Shown one piece after another: positions 7,991-16,325 of a DNA stretch of 64,000 nt; position 1 is the stretch's first letter; each line of letters starts with the position of its first letter. The position numbers were made by a program, and so were the translations under genes. This stretch comes from Microbacteriaceae bacterium (GTDB lineage Bacteria > Actinomycetota > Actinomycetes > Actinomycetales > Microbacteriaceae). The DNA lies in assembly GCA_027491295.1 (NCBI GenBank), contig JAIXWK010000003.1:434001-498000 (forward strand), in the 5' to 3' direction. The notes below the pieces were generated by a model. The model searched no databases and had not been told where the DNA came from. It saw nothing but the letters and a program-made list of their open reading frames with translations.

Positions 7991-8563
7991 TTAGCGTCGC
8001 AGATTGAGCGAGAGCAAGAAACTGCCAATTGGTTTTCCAAATCTGGTTCCCACCTTGGCCAGGTGTCCCTGTTCTTTGAAGCCGAGCTTGGTGTGCAGTG
8101 CGATTGAAGCGTCAGCCCCGCGATCTGCAATAACCGCAATCACCTCTTTTACATCGGCAGCTTTGCAGCGAACAATCAATTCTGTGAGCAACATGGCGCC
8201 CAAGCGCTTGCCGGTTGCCGGCGCTGAGAGGTAGATCGAGTTCTCAACAATTTTCAGGTAACCGCTTCGCTGTCGCCAAGGGGCAACGAATGCAAATCCA
8301 ATCACCTCGATATCGCCTCGAACTAGAACCAAGAATGGCAATTCGAATTTAGCTATCAGCTCGTGTTTTTCTTGCCAGTAGGCAAGGTCGAGTGGCTTGT
8401 CGTCGAAGGTGACCACGGTATTGCGAATGAAGTAGTTGTAGAGATCTTTGATAGCTGGAAGGTCTTCGTATCTCACATCGCGAATGCTCACTTCTCGCTC
8501 AGGTTCGACGCCTCGCAGCTTCTGCCTGCGCACCATCCGCCAGCGGGTTTCGGAATCCACCAC
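7991..8563 (-). CDS. GNAT-family N-acetyltransferase (phosphinothricin-acetyltransferase-like)
   Basis: 190-aa acetyltransferase. The GNAT fold starts near residue 25 (VSIRDVRYEDLPAIKDLYNYF). NTVVTFDD and YWQEKHE follow, and then the acetyl-CoA region (NSIYLSAPATGKRLGAMLLTEL, about 108-129) and GFKEQGHLAKVGTRFGK near the end. This layout matches the PAT/BAR-like clade that acetylates the amino group of small amino-acid analogues. The acceptor here is unknown. The GTG start immediately follows the ung stop (TAG-GTG), so the two are co-transcribed. An internal ATG at codon 10 is possible. Confidence 0.75.
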   Translation of the reverse strand: MVDSETRWRMVRRQKLRGVEPEREVSIRDVRYEDLPAIKDLYNYFIRNTVVTFDDKPLDLAYWQEKHELIAKFELPFLVLVRGDIEVIGFAFVAPWRQRSGYLKIVENSIYLSAPATGKRLGAMLLTELIVRCKAADVKEVIAVIADRGADASIALHTKLGFKEQGHLAKVGTRFGKPIGSFLLSLNLRR

Positions 8564-9217
8564 CTAAGCACTCCAATCGATTGGGCTAAGACCCAACTCT
8601 AAAAGCGCTGTGTTACAACGAGAAAACGGCCGAGAGCCAAAAAAGCCGCGATAGCTAGAGAGTGGTGATGGATGCGCAGAGGAGATAACGGTTGCCTGAT
8701 TCAATAACGGCAGTAATTCGCCTGCCCGCTGGCCCCACAAAATTGCGACCAGCTTTGAACCCAATGCTTCCTGCAGGCCCGAAACAGCAGCCGTGGTGAA
8801 CTGAGCCCAGCCAAGATCTAAGTGACCGGCGGTGTTATTCGCCTGGGTGGTGAGGTGCCTATTCAGCAGCATCACTCCGCGACTAGCCCACGGCGAGATA
8901 TCGCCGGTTTTTACATATTGCTCACCCAGGTCACTTCTTAGCTCTTTGAAGATATTGCTCAAAGTTGGTGGTAACGGCTTGGTGCCTTGGGGAACTGCGA
9001 AGCTCAGCCCGATTGCGTGGTCTGGATTCGGGTAGGGGTCCTGACCGACAATTAGTACTCGGTAGTCCTGAGGTGGCAATTTGAATGCCCGAAGGATGTT
9101 CTCGGTCTTTGGAATGCTCAGCGGATCCGCTTTGACTCGAGCTTCGATATCAGCAAGCAATTCCAACTTGTCGGCAAGAATTTCTCGCCAGATTGGATGA
9201 AGTTGCTTTGCGAACAT
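8564..9217 (-). CDS. ung: Uracil-DNA glycosylase
   Basis: 217-aa family 1 UDG that removes uracil from DNA to start base-excision repair. The water-activating motif is GQDPYP followed by HAIGLSFA. The Pro in place of the enterobacterial His is the usual actinobacterial form. The DNA-intercalation loop is HPSPLSSYRGFFGSRPFS, and LLNRHLT lies between. The ATG at 9217 gives the normal family length and follows TACTAT by six bases, indicating a leaderless mRNA. An upstream extension would add about 43 unrelated residues. It is operonic with a GNAT gene. Confidence 0.95.
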   Translation of the reverse strand: MFAKQLHPIWREILADKLELLADIEARVKADPLSIPKTENILRAFKLPPQDYRVLIVGQDPYPNPDHAIGLSFAVPQGTKPLPPTLSNIFKELRSDLGEQYVKTGDISPWASRGVMLLNRHLTTQANNTAGHLDLGWAQFTTAAVSGLQEALGSKLVAILWGQRAGELLPLLNQATVISSAHPSPLSSYRGFFGSRPFSRCNTALLELGLSPIDWSA

Positions 9218-9223
9218 TCCTAC

Positions 9224-9229
9224 ATAGTA
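9224..9229 (-). promoter_or_regulatory. -10 hexamer TACTAT, leaderless start of ung
   Basis: On the minus strand TACTAT is followed by six bases (gtagga) and the ung ATG. On the plus strand the same bases read CATAGT (9223-9228), which could serve the divergent M20 gene. Confidence 0.6.
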
Positions 9230-9268
9230 AAAGTGCCATGATGGTATCGCTAACAAAAAGGAGCAATG

Positions 9269-10465
9269 ATGCCAAGTCCTGTCGAGCTTTTGCACGAGGC
9301 TGCCACTTACGCCGAGACCCTTACTCAGATCAGACGGGATTTGCACCAGATTCCCGAATTTGGCCTAGACCTTCCAAAGACCCAGGCACGGATCCTGGAA
9401 TCAATTCACGGGCTTGGAGAAATCCACCTCGGCAAAGATCTCAATTCCATCGGTTTGGTCATCCGCGGCGGCAAGCCTGGACCAACAATTCTTTTGCGCG
9501 CTGACATGGACGCGCTTTCGGTCAAAGAAGAGACCGGTTTAGATTTTGCATCCACCAACGGCTTTATGCATGCCTGTGGTCACGATTTGCACATGGCCGC
9601 AGCCGTAGGGGCCGCACACCTATTGGCAACCCACAAGGCAGAGCTCTCAGGAACCGTTGTGATTTGGTTCCAGCCAGGTGAAGAGGGCCACCACGGCGCC
9701 GACGTCATGATCGAAGAGGGCTTCTTGGAGCTAAGCGGTGAGAGACCAATTGCGGCATATGGTCTGCACGTTTTCACAGCAATGCCAATTGGGGCGATTG
9801 CCTGCAAGCCCGGCCCACTTATGGCGAGCGCCGGCGATTTACACGTAACCTTCCACGGCTCTGGCGGTCACGGCTCAATGCCTTGGCTATCTAAAGATCC
9901 TGTCACCCCAATGATTGAGGCTATCTCCGCACTGCAGAACATGCTGAACAAGCGCTTCGACCAGTTTGACCCGGTAATCCTCAATGTCGGCTGGATCCGA
10001 GCAGGCGATGATGCCACCACCAACGTGATTGCCGATAGCGCAAGCTTTGGTGCGACGGTCAGGACCTTCTCGGAAAAGAGCACCGCACTGCTGCACGAAC
10101 TTGCACCAAAGTTGATTCACTCCATCGCCGAGGGATTTGGCCTGACCGCAACCGTGGAGTTTGGTAGGGCGACCAAGGTGCTCATGAATGACGCTGCTGC
10201 TGTTGCCCGCGTAGAGAAGGTATCCAAGGCTCTGGTTGGCGAACACGGCTACATCCCGCTGCAGGTTCCAATGGCAGGTGGCGAAGACTTCGCATCGATC
10301 GTGCATGAGGTCCCAGGAGCATTCGTATTTGTTGGCGCTTGTCCGCCAGCGATTAACCACGAAACCGCTCCTACCAACCACAGTGCCAAGGCGATGTTTG
10401 ATGACGCGGTACTGCCACTTTGCGCGAGCATTTTGGCAGGGCTAGCCTTTGACCATCTAGGGTAA
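9269..10465 (+). CDS. M20-family amidohydrolase (hippurate/IAA-amino-acid hydrolase type)
   Basis: 398-aa zinc amidohydrolase of the M20D group, which cleaves N-acyl amino acids or similar amides. Metal-site motifs are RADMDAL (about 78-84), MHACGHDLHM (about 101-110), and QPGEEG with the catalytic Glu pair (about 136-141). The dimerisation-domain motif is GSGGHGSMP, and a late His lies in APTNHSA. Two ATGs occur in tandem (9266, 9269). AAGGAG is five bases from the second and only two from the first, so 9269 is chosen. It is transcribed divergently from ung and lies upstream of metY with an 86-bp gap. Confidence 0.88.
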   Translation: MPSPVELLHEAATYAETLTQIRRDLHQIPEFGLDLPKTQARILESIHGLGEIHLGKDLNSIGLVIRGGKPGPTILLRADMDALSVKEETGLDFASTNGFMHACGHDLHMAAAVGAAHLLATHKAELSGTVVIWFQPGEEGHHGADVMIEEGFLELSGERPIAAYGLHVFTAMPIGAIACKPGPLMASAGDLHVTFHGSGGHGSMPWLSKDPVTPMIEAISALQNMLNKRFDQFDPVILNVGWIRAGDDATTNVIADSASFGATVRTFSEKSTALLHELAPKLIHSIAEGFGLTATVEFGRATKVLMNDAAAVARVEKVSKALVGEHGYIPLQVPMAGGEDFASIVHEVPGAFVFVGACPPAINHETAPTNHSAKAMFDDAVLPLCASILAGLAFDHLG

Positions 10466-10489
10466 AGTTACTTTTAGTTAAACCTTTAG

Positions 10490-10518
10490 TTGCCCAGAGT
10501 CGTGCAATCCTCCATAGT
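10490..10518 (+). promoter_or_regulatory. Predicted sigma-70 promoter of metY-metX
   Basis: TTGCCC (10490-10495), 17-base spacer, CATAGT (10513-10518), each 4 of 6 to consensus. The predicted start near 10525 leaves a leader of about 27 nt with AAGGATT before the ATG. No SAM riboswitch fold is seen. Confidence 0.5.
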
Positions 10519-10551
10519 TTACGTACCACCAATAAACCTAAGGATTACACA

Positions 10552-11847
10552 ATGTCAGATGCAGCTTCCTGGGGATTTGAGACCACTCAGATCCACGCCG
10601 GTGCAACACCAGACCCAGCAACCAACGCTCGCGCGGTTCCGATCTATAAGACCACCGCTTACACCTTCAACTCGGCCGAGCACGCTCGCAAGCTTTTTGG
10701 TCTAGCGGAATTTGGAAACATCTACACCCGCATCATGAACCCAACCCAGGATGTTGCAGAAAAGCGCATCGCTGCTCTAGAGGGCGGCACCGCAGCCCTG
10801 CTACTAGCCTCAGGTCAGGCAGCTGAGACCATTGCTATTTTGAACATCGCCGAAGCCGGAGATCACATCGTCTCCTCATCGACTTTGTACGGCGGTACCT
10901 ACAACCTCTTCAAGTACACCTTTGCCAAGCTTGGCATCGAGGTCAGCTTCGTTGAGAACCAGGACGACGAAAACGAGTGGCAGGCAGCGGTTCGACCAAA
11001 CACCAAGTTGTTCTTTGCTGAGACCATAGGAAACCCAAAGGTTTCGATTTTGGATATTCGCAAGGTCGCAGACGTCGCCCACAAAAACGGAGTCCCGCTG
11101 ATTGTGGACAACACCGTTGCAACCCCATTTTTGATCAAGCCTTTTGAGCACGGTGCCGACATCGTGGTTCACTCAGCAACCAAGTTCCTCGGCGGTCACG
11201 GCACAGTAGTTGCCGGTGCAATTGTTGACGGCGGCAAGTTCGAGTGGTCAAAGTCCGACAAGTTCCCTGGCCTTACCCAGCCAGACCCTAGCTACCACGG
11301 TGTGGTCTACACCCAGGCACTGGGTGATGGCATTGCGTACATCATCAAGGCTCGCGTTCAACTACTTCGCGACATTGGTGCAGCAGTATCTCCTGACACC
11401 GCTTTCTCTTTGATTCAGGGCATCGAGACCCTGAGCCTTCGCATGGAGCGCCACGTCTCGAACGCCAACAAGGTTGCTCACTGGCTTGAGCAGCACCCGC
11501 AGGTAGCGAGCGTGAACTACGCAGGTCTTGCATCTTCCCCCTACAACAAGGTGCAGCAGCACTACTCCCCTAAGGGTGCCGGTGCGATTGTGTCCTTCGA
11601 AATTGTTGGCGGCGTTGAAGCGGGCATCAAGTTCGTTGATGGGCTGGAGCTGTTTAGCCACGTTGCAAACATCGGAGATGTTCGCTCATTGGTTATTCAC
11701 CCGGCATCCACGACTCACTCTCAGCTGAGCGAGAAGGATCTTGCCACCACCGGTGTTACCCCTGGACTGGTTCGCCTATCCGTGGGGCTTGAGACCTACG
11801 AAGATCTAATTGCTGACCTGCAGAAGGGGTTTGCCAAGGCCAAGTAA
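10552..11847 (+). CDS. metY: O-acetylhomoserine sulfhydrylase (aminocarboxypropyltransferase)
   Basis: 431-aa PLP enzyme of the Cys/Met metabolism family. It converts O-acetylhomoserine plus sulfide to homocysteine in methionine synthesis. Family marks are FETTQIHAG at the N-terminus, YTRIMNPTQDV, ASGQAAET, DNTVATPF, and the PLP lysine in HSATKFLGGHG (Lys211). The C-terminal SLVIHPASTTHSQL is typical of MetY. An AAGGATT Shine-Dalgarno precedes the ATG. Its TAA overlaps the metX ATG, so both steps from homoserine to homocysteine are encoded together. Without a transsulfuration gene in view, direct sulfhydrylation is the visible route. Confidence 0.95.
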   Translation: MSDAASWGFETTQIHAGATPDPATNARAVPIYKTTAYTFNSAEHARKLFGLAEFGNIYTRIMNPTQDVAEKRIAALEGGTAALLLASGQAAETIAILNIAEAGDHIVSSSTLYGGTYNLFKYTFAKLGIEVSFVENQDDENEWQAAVRPNTKLFFAETIGNPKVSILDIRKVADVAHKNGVPLIVDNTVATPFLIKPFEHGADIVVHSATKFLGGHGTVVAGAIVDGGKFEWSKSDKFPGLTQPDPSYHGVVYTQALGDGIAYIIKARVQLLRDIGAAVSPDTAFSLIQGIETLSLRMERHVSNANKVAHWLEQHPQVASVNYAGLASSPYNKVQQHYSPKGAGAIVSFEIVGGVEAGIKFVDGLELFSHVANIGDVRSLVIHPASTTHSQLSEKDLATTGVTPGLVRLSVGLETYEDLIADLQKGFAKAK

Positions 11848-13052
11848 TGGACTTCCAGATATCTGAAGACTCTGCTCCCTCGGATTTTATATCCGAGGAG
11901 CAGCGTCGACAGTTGGTTGGACGGCCGCCGGCAACCGGTGCGTGGTTAGCCGGCGACTCACCTGGAGATCGACAGTTCACAGCAGTATTCGATTTGGCTT
12001 TGGAGTCTGGAACAACCCTCTCAAAAGCACGACTTGCCTATGAGAGCTGGGGCGAGCTAAATCCAGATCACTCCAACGCGATTTTGGTTTTGCATGCGCT
12101 TACCGGTGACAGTCACACCGTCGGCAATTCGTCGAAGGAGCACCCAACCGCTGGTTGGTGGAACGGGATTATCGGACCCGGGCTCGCAATCGATACCGAC
12201 AAGTTCTTTGTTATCACCCCAAATGTTTTAGGTGGCTGCCAGGGTTCCACCGGGCCATCTTCGCTAAACAGTCGCGGCAACGAGTATGGCTCTAACTTCC
12301 CACAGCTCACGATTCGCGATCAGGCCAACTCCTTCGTGGAACTTGCAGCACAGCTCGAAATCGATAAGTGGTTTGCAATCATTGGCGGCTCAATGGCAGG
12401 AATGCACGCTTTAGAGATGGCCATCGAGAATCCTGATGTCACACAGCGTCTGGCCATCTTGGCGGCTCCGCCTTACTCAACCGCCGACCAGATTGCACTG
12501 AACACCGTGCAGCTGGAGGCGATTCGCTCGGACAGTAACTTCGCCGAGGGCAACTACTACGGAGCTAAGGCAGGCTTTGGCCCACACAAGGGACTGGCAC
12601 TTGCCAGACGGATGGCGCTGTTGAACTATCGCTCGCCCAAGGAGCTAAACGACCGCTTTGGTCGCAGCTGGCAGTCCAAGGTCAGCCCGCTCACCGAAAA
12701 GGGTAAGTATGCGGTTGAGAGCTACCTGGATTTTCACGGAAACAAATTTGTCCGCCGTTTTGATGCCAACAGCTACATCACCTTGGTTTCTGCCATGAAC
12801 TCGCACGATGTCGGTCGCGGTCGCGAATCGGTTGAGGCTGCGCTGAAGAAGATCAGCTGTCCGACCTTGGTATTGGGCCTTGATTCCGACCGACTTTTCC
12901 CACTTGCCGGGCAGGAGCTAATCGCAAAGCACATCTCTGGCGAGCTTTACGGCGGCGGATTGCAGGTTATCCAGAGTGAATACGGACACGATGGCTTCCT
13001 GATTGAAATTGAGGAAGTTGGAAGAAGGCTTGCCGGTCTGCTAGCCCTCTAG
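11847..13052 (+). CDS. metX: Homoserine O-acetyltransferase
   Basis: 401-aa alpha/beta-hydrolase that acetylates homoserine with acetyl-CoA, the first step towards methionine. The family LTGDSHT and oxyanion/nucleophile elbow GGSMAGMHALE (Ser182) are present, with the catalytic Asp in LGLDSDRLFP and catalytic His in YGHDGFLIE. The nucleophile elbow carries Ala where most members have Gly (GGSMGG). The first 35 residues are a variable extension. TAATG overlap with metY shows translational coupling. The MFS gene that follows starts four bases after its stop. Confidence 0.95.
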   Translation: MDFQISEDSAPSDFISEEQRRQLVGRPPATGAWLAGDSPGDRQFTAVFDLALESGTTLSKARLAYESWGELNPDHSNAILVLHALTGDSHTVGNSSKEHPTAGWWNGIIGPGLAIDTDKFFVITPNVLGGCQGSTGPSSLNSRGNEYGSNFPQLTIRDQANSFVELAAQLEIDKWFAIIGGSMAGMHALEMAIENPDVTQRLAILAAPPYSTADQIALNTVQLEAIRSDSNFAEGNYYGAKAGFGPHKGLALARRMALLNYRSPKELNDRFGRSWQSKVSPLTEKGKYAVESYLDFHGNKFVRRFDANSYITLVSAMNSHDVGRGRESVEAALKKISCPTLVLGLDSDRLFPLAGQELIAKHISGELYGGGLQVIQSEYGHDGFLIEIEEVGRRLAGLLAL

Positions 13053-13055
13053 GCT

Positions 13056-14225
13056 ATGAGGGTGAATTTACTGCTCTCCAAAATTGCCGTTTCCTTCTTT
13101 TTCGTATCCTGCGGATCGGCACTTGCTCTCTGGGCAGTGCACATCCCGCTAATCCAAGAAACCGTTGGCATTGACTACTCAACCCTCGGTTTGCTCCTAA
13201 TGCTCTCCGCTATCGGTGGCTTTGGAGCCATGCAGTTATCGGGTTGGATGATCGACCACGTTGGAGCAAGGACCTCGACCCGCATTGGTGGTGTTGCGGT
13301 TGGATTGTCGCTTTTGGGTCCAGCATTCTCGACATCCCCTTGGACGCTTGGGCTAGCGATCATGGGGCTGGGCTTGGGTCTTGCCGGTCTTGACGTCGCA
13401 GTGAATGGGGCAGCTCTGCAGGTTGAAAAGGTCAATAAAAAAGCGATTTTCACTTTCTTCCACCTGTTTTGGTCGGTCGGTGGCCTGTTGGGTGCTGGTA
13501 TTGGCTTTGTAACCATTTCGGCTGGATTTGTGCAATCCCAGACCCTGCCAATTTATGGAGCGCTGCTCTCGATCATTGGATTCTTTATGGCGAACTGGCT
13601 ATTGCCGGATGAGCCAGTTGCAAACAGCGAGAACAAGGTGGCCAACAAGGCTGCCGGCAAGTCGAATCGCAGAGTGCTTGGTTTTGTGGTGCTCGCTGGT
13701 CTTATGGCTTCCTCCGGTGCAATCATCGAGGGCGTTGCCCAGGACTGGTCAGCGCTCTATTTGAAAGACGTTCAAAACGTATCGGTTGCTCTGGCCGCTT
13801 GGGGCCTTGCCGCTTTCAACATCGGCATGATTCTGGGTCGAATCTTTATCGACCGAATCGTCGAGCAGCGTGGACGAGGATTCGTGATTCGCTGGGGAGC
13901 ACTGTTTAGCGCGGTTGCGATTGGCCTGCAGGCTATCGCTCCAAATTTTGAAGTATCGCTTTTCTTCTGGTTCCTTTTAGGTCTTGGCGTCTCAGGAGTT
14001 GTGCCGCAGCTGATTGCCTCTTCTGGCGAAATTGGCGAAGCCTCCCACTCCGGTAGAAACATGGCCAAGGTTGCCGGAATTACTTATGTCGGTGGGCTGG
14101 CTGGGCCATCAATCATTGGTCTTTTGACTCAATCACTACCACTTGAAGTTGCAATCGGGTGGGGCTCTCTCCTCGGTATCTTTATCGTGCTTTCATATTC
14201 ACAACTACAGAAACTTCCAAAATGA
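13056..14225 (+). CDS. MFS transporter downstream of metYX
   Basis: 389-aa major facilitator superfamily carrier with about 12 helices. The loop between helices 2 and 3 (MIDHVGARTSTR) fits the MFS motif. A basic central loop around residues 190-208 (NKVANKAAGKSNRR) separates the two halves. It follows metX by three bases and overlaps the next gene as ATGA, so it belongs to the metY-metX transcript. Its closest recognisable type is the YbjJ-like (FucP-related) carriers. The substrate is not evident. Confidence 0.78.
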   Translation: MRVNLLLSKIAVSFFFVSCGSALALWAVHIPLIQETVGIDYSTLGLLLMLSAIGGFGAMQLSGWMIDHVGARTSTRIGGVAVGLSLLGPAFSTSPWTLGLAIMGLGLGLAGLDVAVNGAALQVEKVNKKAIFTFFHLFWSVGGLLGAGIGFVTISAGFVQSQTLPIYGALLSIIGFFMANWLLPDEPVANSENKVANKAAGKSNRRVLGFVVLAGLMASSGAIIEGVAQDWSALYLKDVQNVSVALAAWGLAAFNIGMILGRIFIDRIVEQRGRGFVIRWGALFSAVAIGLQAIAPNFEVSLFFWFLLGLGVSGVVPQLIASSGEIGEASHSGRNMAKVAGITYVGGLAGPSIIGLLTQSLPLEVAIGWGSLLGIFIVLSYSQLQKLPK

Positions 14226-15298
14226 GCAAACTCTTTAGCCCCATCCAAATCCGCAACCTGACGGTAAAGAACAGGTTGTGGGTCTCTCCGATGTGCATGT
14301 ACTCCTGTGAGGACCGCGACGGCGTGGTTGGCGATTTCCACCTGGTTCACCTAGGTGCAAGGGCACTTGGTGGCGCAGGCTTGGTTATGGCAGAAGCCTC
14401 TGGCGTCAACGCCGAGGGTCGCATCACCCCCTGGTGCCCAGGGATATGGTCTAACGAGCAGGTCGATGCTTGGGCGAGGGTGAATAGGTTCATTCACGAG
14501 CAGGGTTCTGCAACCGCAATTCAGCTTGCTCACGCCGGCCGAAAAGCCAGCACCTATCGCATGCAATCTGGTTCCGGCTCAGTGCCACTTGATCAAGGTG
14601 GCTGGCAAAGTTACTCGGCGACCGATGAAGCCTTCACCGGATATGCAGCTCCGCGCATGCTTGAGACGGAAGAGATTCCTGGCTTGGTTAGTGACTTTGC
14701 CAAGGCGGCAGTAAAGGCAGTTGACGCCGGTTTTGATGCCCTGGAGATTCACGCCGCTCACGGCTACCTCTTGCACCAATTCCTGAGCCCTCTGAGCAAT
14801 AAGCGAACTGACCAATACGGTGGTTCATTGGAAAACCGAGCCAGGTTCTTACTGGAGGTTTCCCAGCAGGTGCGGGCTGCTATCGGTGAGAGCGTGCCGC
14901 TGATGATTCGTTTTAGCGCAACCGATTATGTTGATGGCGGCTGGGACCAGGAGCAAACCAATCAGGTTGCCAGTTGGGCCAGTGAAGTCGGTGTTGATCT
15001 TTTTGACATTTCATCAGGCGGAATTATCACCGGAGTCAAGATCCCAACCGGCCCCGGCTACCAGGTAAATCTTGCGGAATCCGTTCGCGGTGCAACCGGG
15101 AGCGATGTTGCTGCAGTTGGTCAGATCACGAGCGCGGGCCAGGCGGAAGAAATTCTTCAGCGAGGTGAGGTCGATGTCATCATGGTTGCACGCGAGTTTT
15201 TGCGCGATCCGTTTTTAGGTCTTCGAGCTGCCCACGAACTTGGCGATGAGATTAGCTGGCCGGTTCAGTACGAACGCGGCAAGTGGCCTAACGCCTAG
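14222..15298 (+). CDS. NADH:flavin oxidoreductase, old yellow enzyme (YqjM/NamA-like)
   Basis: 358-aa FMN-dependent ene-reductase of the thermophilic-like OYE class, which reduces activated C=C bonds with NAD(P)H. The N-terminal MSKLFSPIQIRNLTVKNR is typical. Cys25 in SPMCMYSC is the flavin-contacting cysteine of YqjM. HAAHGYLLHQFLSP carries the substrate-binding residues, and RFSATDYVDGGW follows. The ATG at 14222 overlaps the MFS stop (ATGA). The reading frame is open further upstream but within the MFS gene. The last 11 bp overlap the CNNM gene on the other strand. The physiological substrate is unknown. Confidence 0.9.
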   Translation: MSKLFSPIQIRNLTVKNRLWVSPMCMYSCEDRDGVVGDFHLVHLGARALGGAGLVMAEASGVNAEGRITPWCPGIWSNEQVDAWARVNRFIHEQGSATAIQLAHAGRKASTYRMQSGSGSVPLDQGGWQSYSATDEAFTGYAAPRMLETEEIPGLVSDFAKAAVKAVDAGFDALEIHAAHGYLLHQFLSPLSNKRTDQYGGSLENRARFLLEVSQQVRAAIGESVPLMIRFSATDYVDGGWDQEQTNQVASWASEVGVDLFDISSGGIITGVKIPTGPGYQVNLAESVRGATGSDVAAVGQITSAGQAEEILQRGEVDVIMVAREFLRDPFLGLRAAHELGDEISWPVQYERGKWPNA

Positions 15299-16325
15299 TA
15301 GAGTCCTCGATCTCGCCAACTAGCTCCTCGATAATGTCCTCGAGGAACAGGCAGCCGGTAATGGTTCCATCCGCTGTAAAACTGCGCGCGATGTGAGCAC
15401 CCGAGCGTCGCATTTGCGCAAGTGCATCCTCAAGCTCTGCGGTCTCCGGAATCGAAATCATCGGGCGTAAACGCTTGGCTGGAAGTCTTTGCGCCATATC
15501 TTCTTCTGTGGCCGCAAGGGCATCCTTGATGTGCCAGTAGCCAACGATGTCGCCGGAGGTTCCCAGCACCGGATAGCGCGAGAATCCGTGCTCGCCAACA
15601 GCTAGCTGCAGGTCCTTTGCGGTTGAATCGGTGCTCAAGGTAATCAGCTGGTCAACCGAAACCGCTACATCCAAAACCTTTTTTTCCGTGAATTCGAAGG
15701 CCTTCAAGATCGTGCCGGAGTCATCTTCCAAGGTTCCGTGACGAGCCGATTCGTTCACGATGTTTTCAACTTCTTCGAGGGTGTAGGCGTTATCTGCCTC
15801 GTTGCGAGGAGTGAATCTAAACAGTCTCAAAATCAAGTTGGAAACCGCGTTCAAGGTCACAACGATCGGGCTGACCAGCTTTGCCACAAAGTAAAGCATC
15901 GGAGCTAGCACCAAAGCAGCTCTGTCCGGGATGGCAATCGCGATGTTCTTTGGAAGCATCTCGCCAAGCACAACGTGCAAATAGGTAACCAGCAAAAGTG
16001 CAGTGGTGAATGAAATTACCGACGTCAGATCATAAGGAACACCAACTGCCTTGAGCGGCACCTCCAGCAGGTGGTGAATTGCAGGCTCTGCAATAAGCAA
16101 AATCAACAGCGAGGAAACGGTAATACCCAGCTGCGCTGTCGCCAGCATCAGCGAGACCTTTTCCATTGCGCGCAGTGTGATTTTCGCTGCGGTATTGCCG
16201 GCCTCGGCCTTCGGCTCAATCTGAGCACGACGTGCTGAAATCACCGCAAATTCGCTACCGACAAAGAATGCGTTTGCTGCCAGCAGCACAACCAACCAAA
16301 TCAAGCCCTGAAGATCGCTATTCAT
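15288..16325 (-). CDS. CNNM/CorC-type hemolysin-family protein (short paralog)
   Basis: 345-aa membrane protein. A DUF21 (CNNM) transmembrane domain spans about residues 1-190 (AANAFFVGSEFAVISARR, then VVLGEMLPKN), and a cytoplasmic CBS pair spans about 205-335. It lacks the C-terminal CorC/HlyC domain found in its neighbour. CNNM/CorC proteins are linked to Mg2+ or Co2+ transport or resistance. The ATG at 16325 overlaps the upstream paralog by 8 bp. A frame extension upstream lies within that gene. The tandem of one full-length and one short copy is common in actinobacteria. Confidence 0.88.
   Translation of the reverse strand: MNSDLQGLIWLVVLLAANAFFVGSEFAVISARRAQIEPKAEAGNTAAKITLRAMEKVSLMLATAQLGITVSSLLILLIAEPAIHHLLEVPLKAVGVPYDLTSVISFTTALLLVTYLHVVLGEMLPKNIAIAIPDRAALVLAPMLYFVAKLVSPIVVTLNAVSNLILRLFRFTPRNEADNAYTLEEVENIVNESARHGTLEDDSGTILKAFEFTEKKVLDVAVSVDQLITLSTDSTAKDLQLAVGEHGFSRYPVLGTSGDIVGYWHIKDALAATEEDMAQRLPAKRLRPMISIPETAELEDALAQMRRSGAHIARSFTADGTITGCLFLEDIIEELVGEIEDSTRR

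Noticed and set aside
9009-9060. Pro instead of His in the UDG active-site motif GQDPYP
   Set aside because: I recall the same residue in mycobacterial Ung, so it is the normal actinobacterial form and not a defect.
10466-10551. Possible SAM riboswitch before metY-metX
   Set aside because: The 86-bp gap is too short and lacks the conserved helices and terminator. An ordinary promoter and Shine-Dalgarno explain it.
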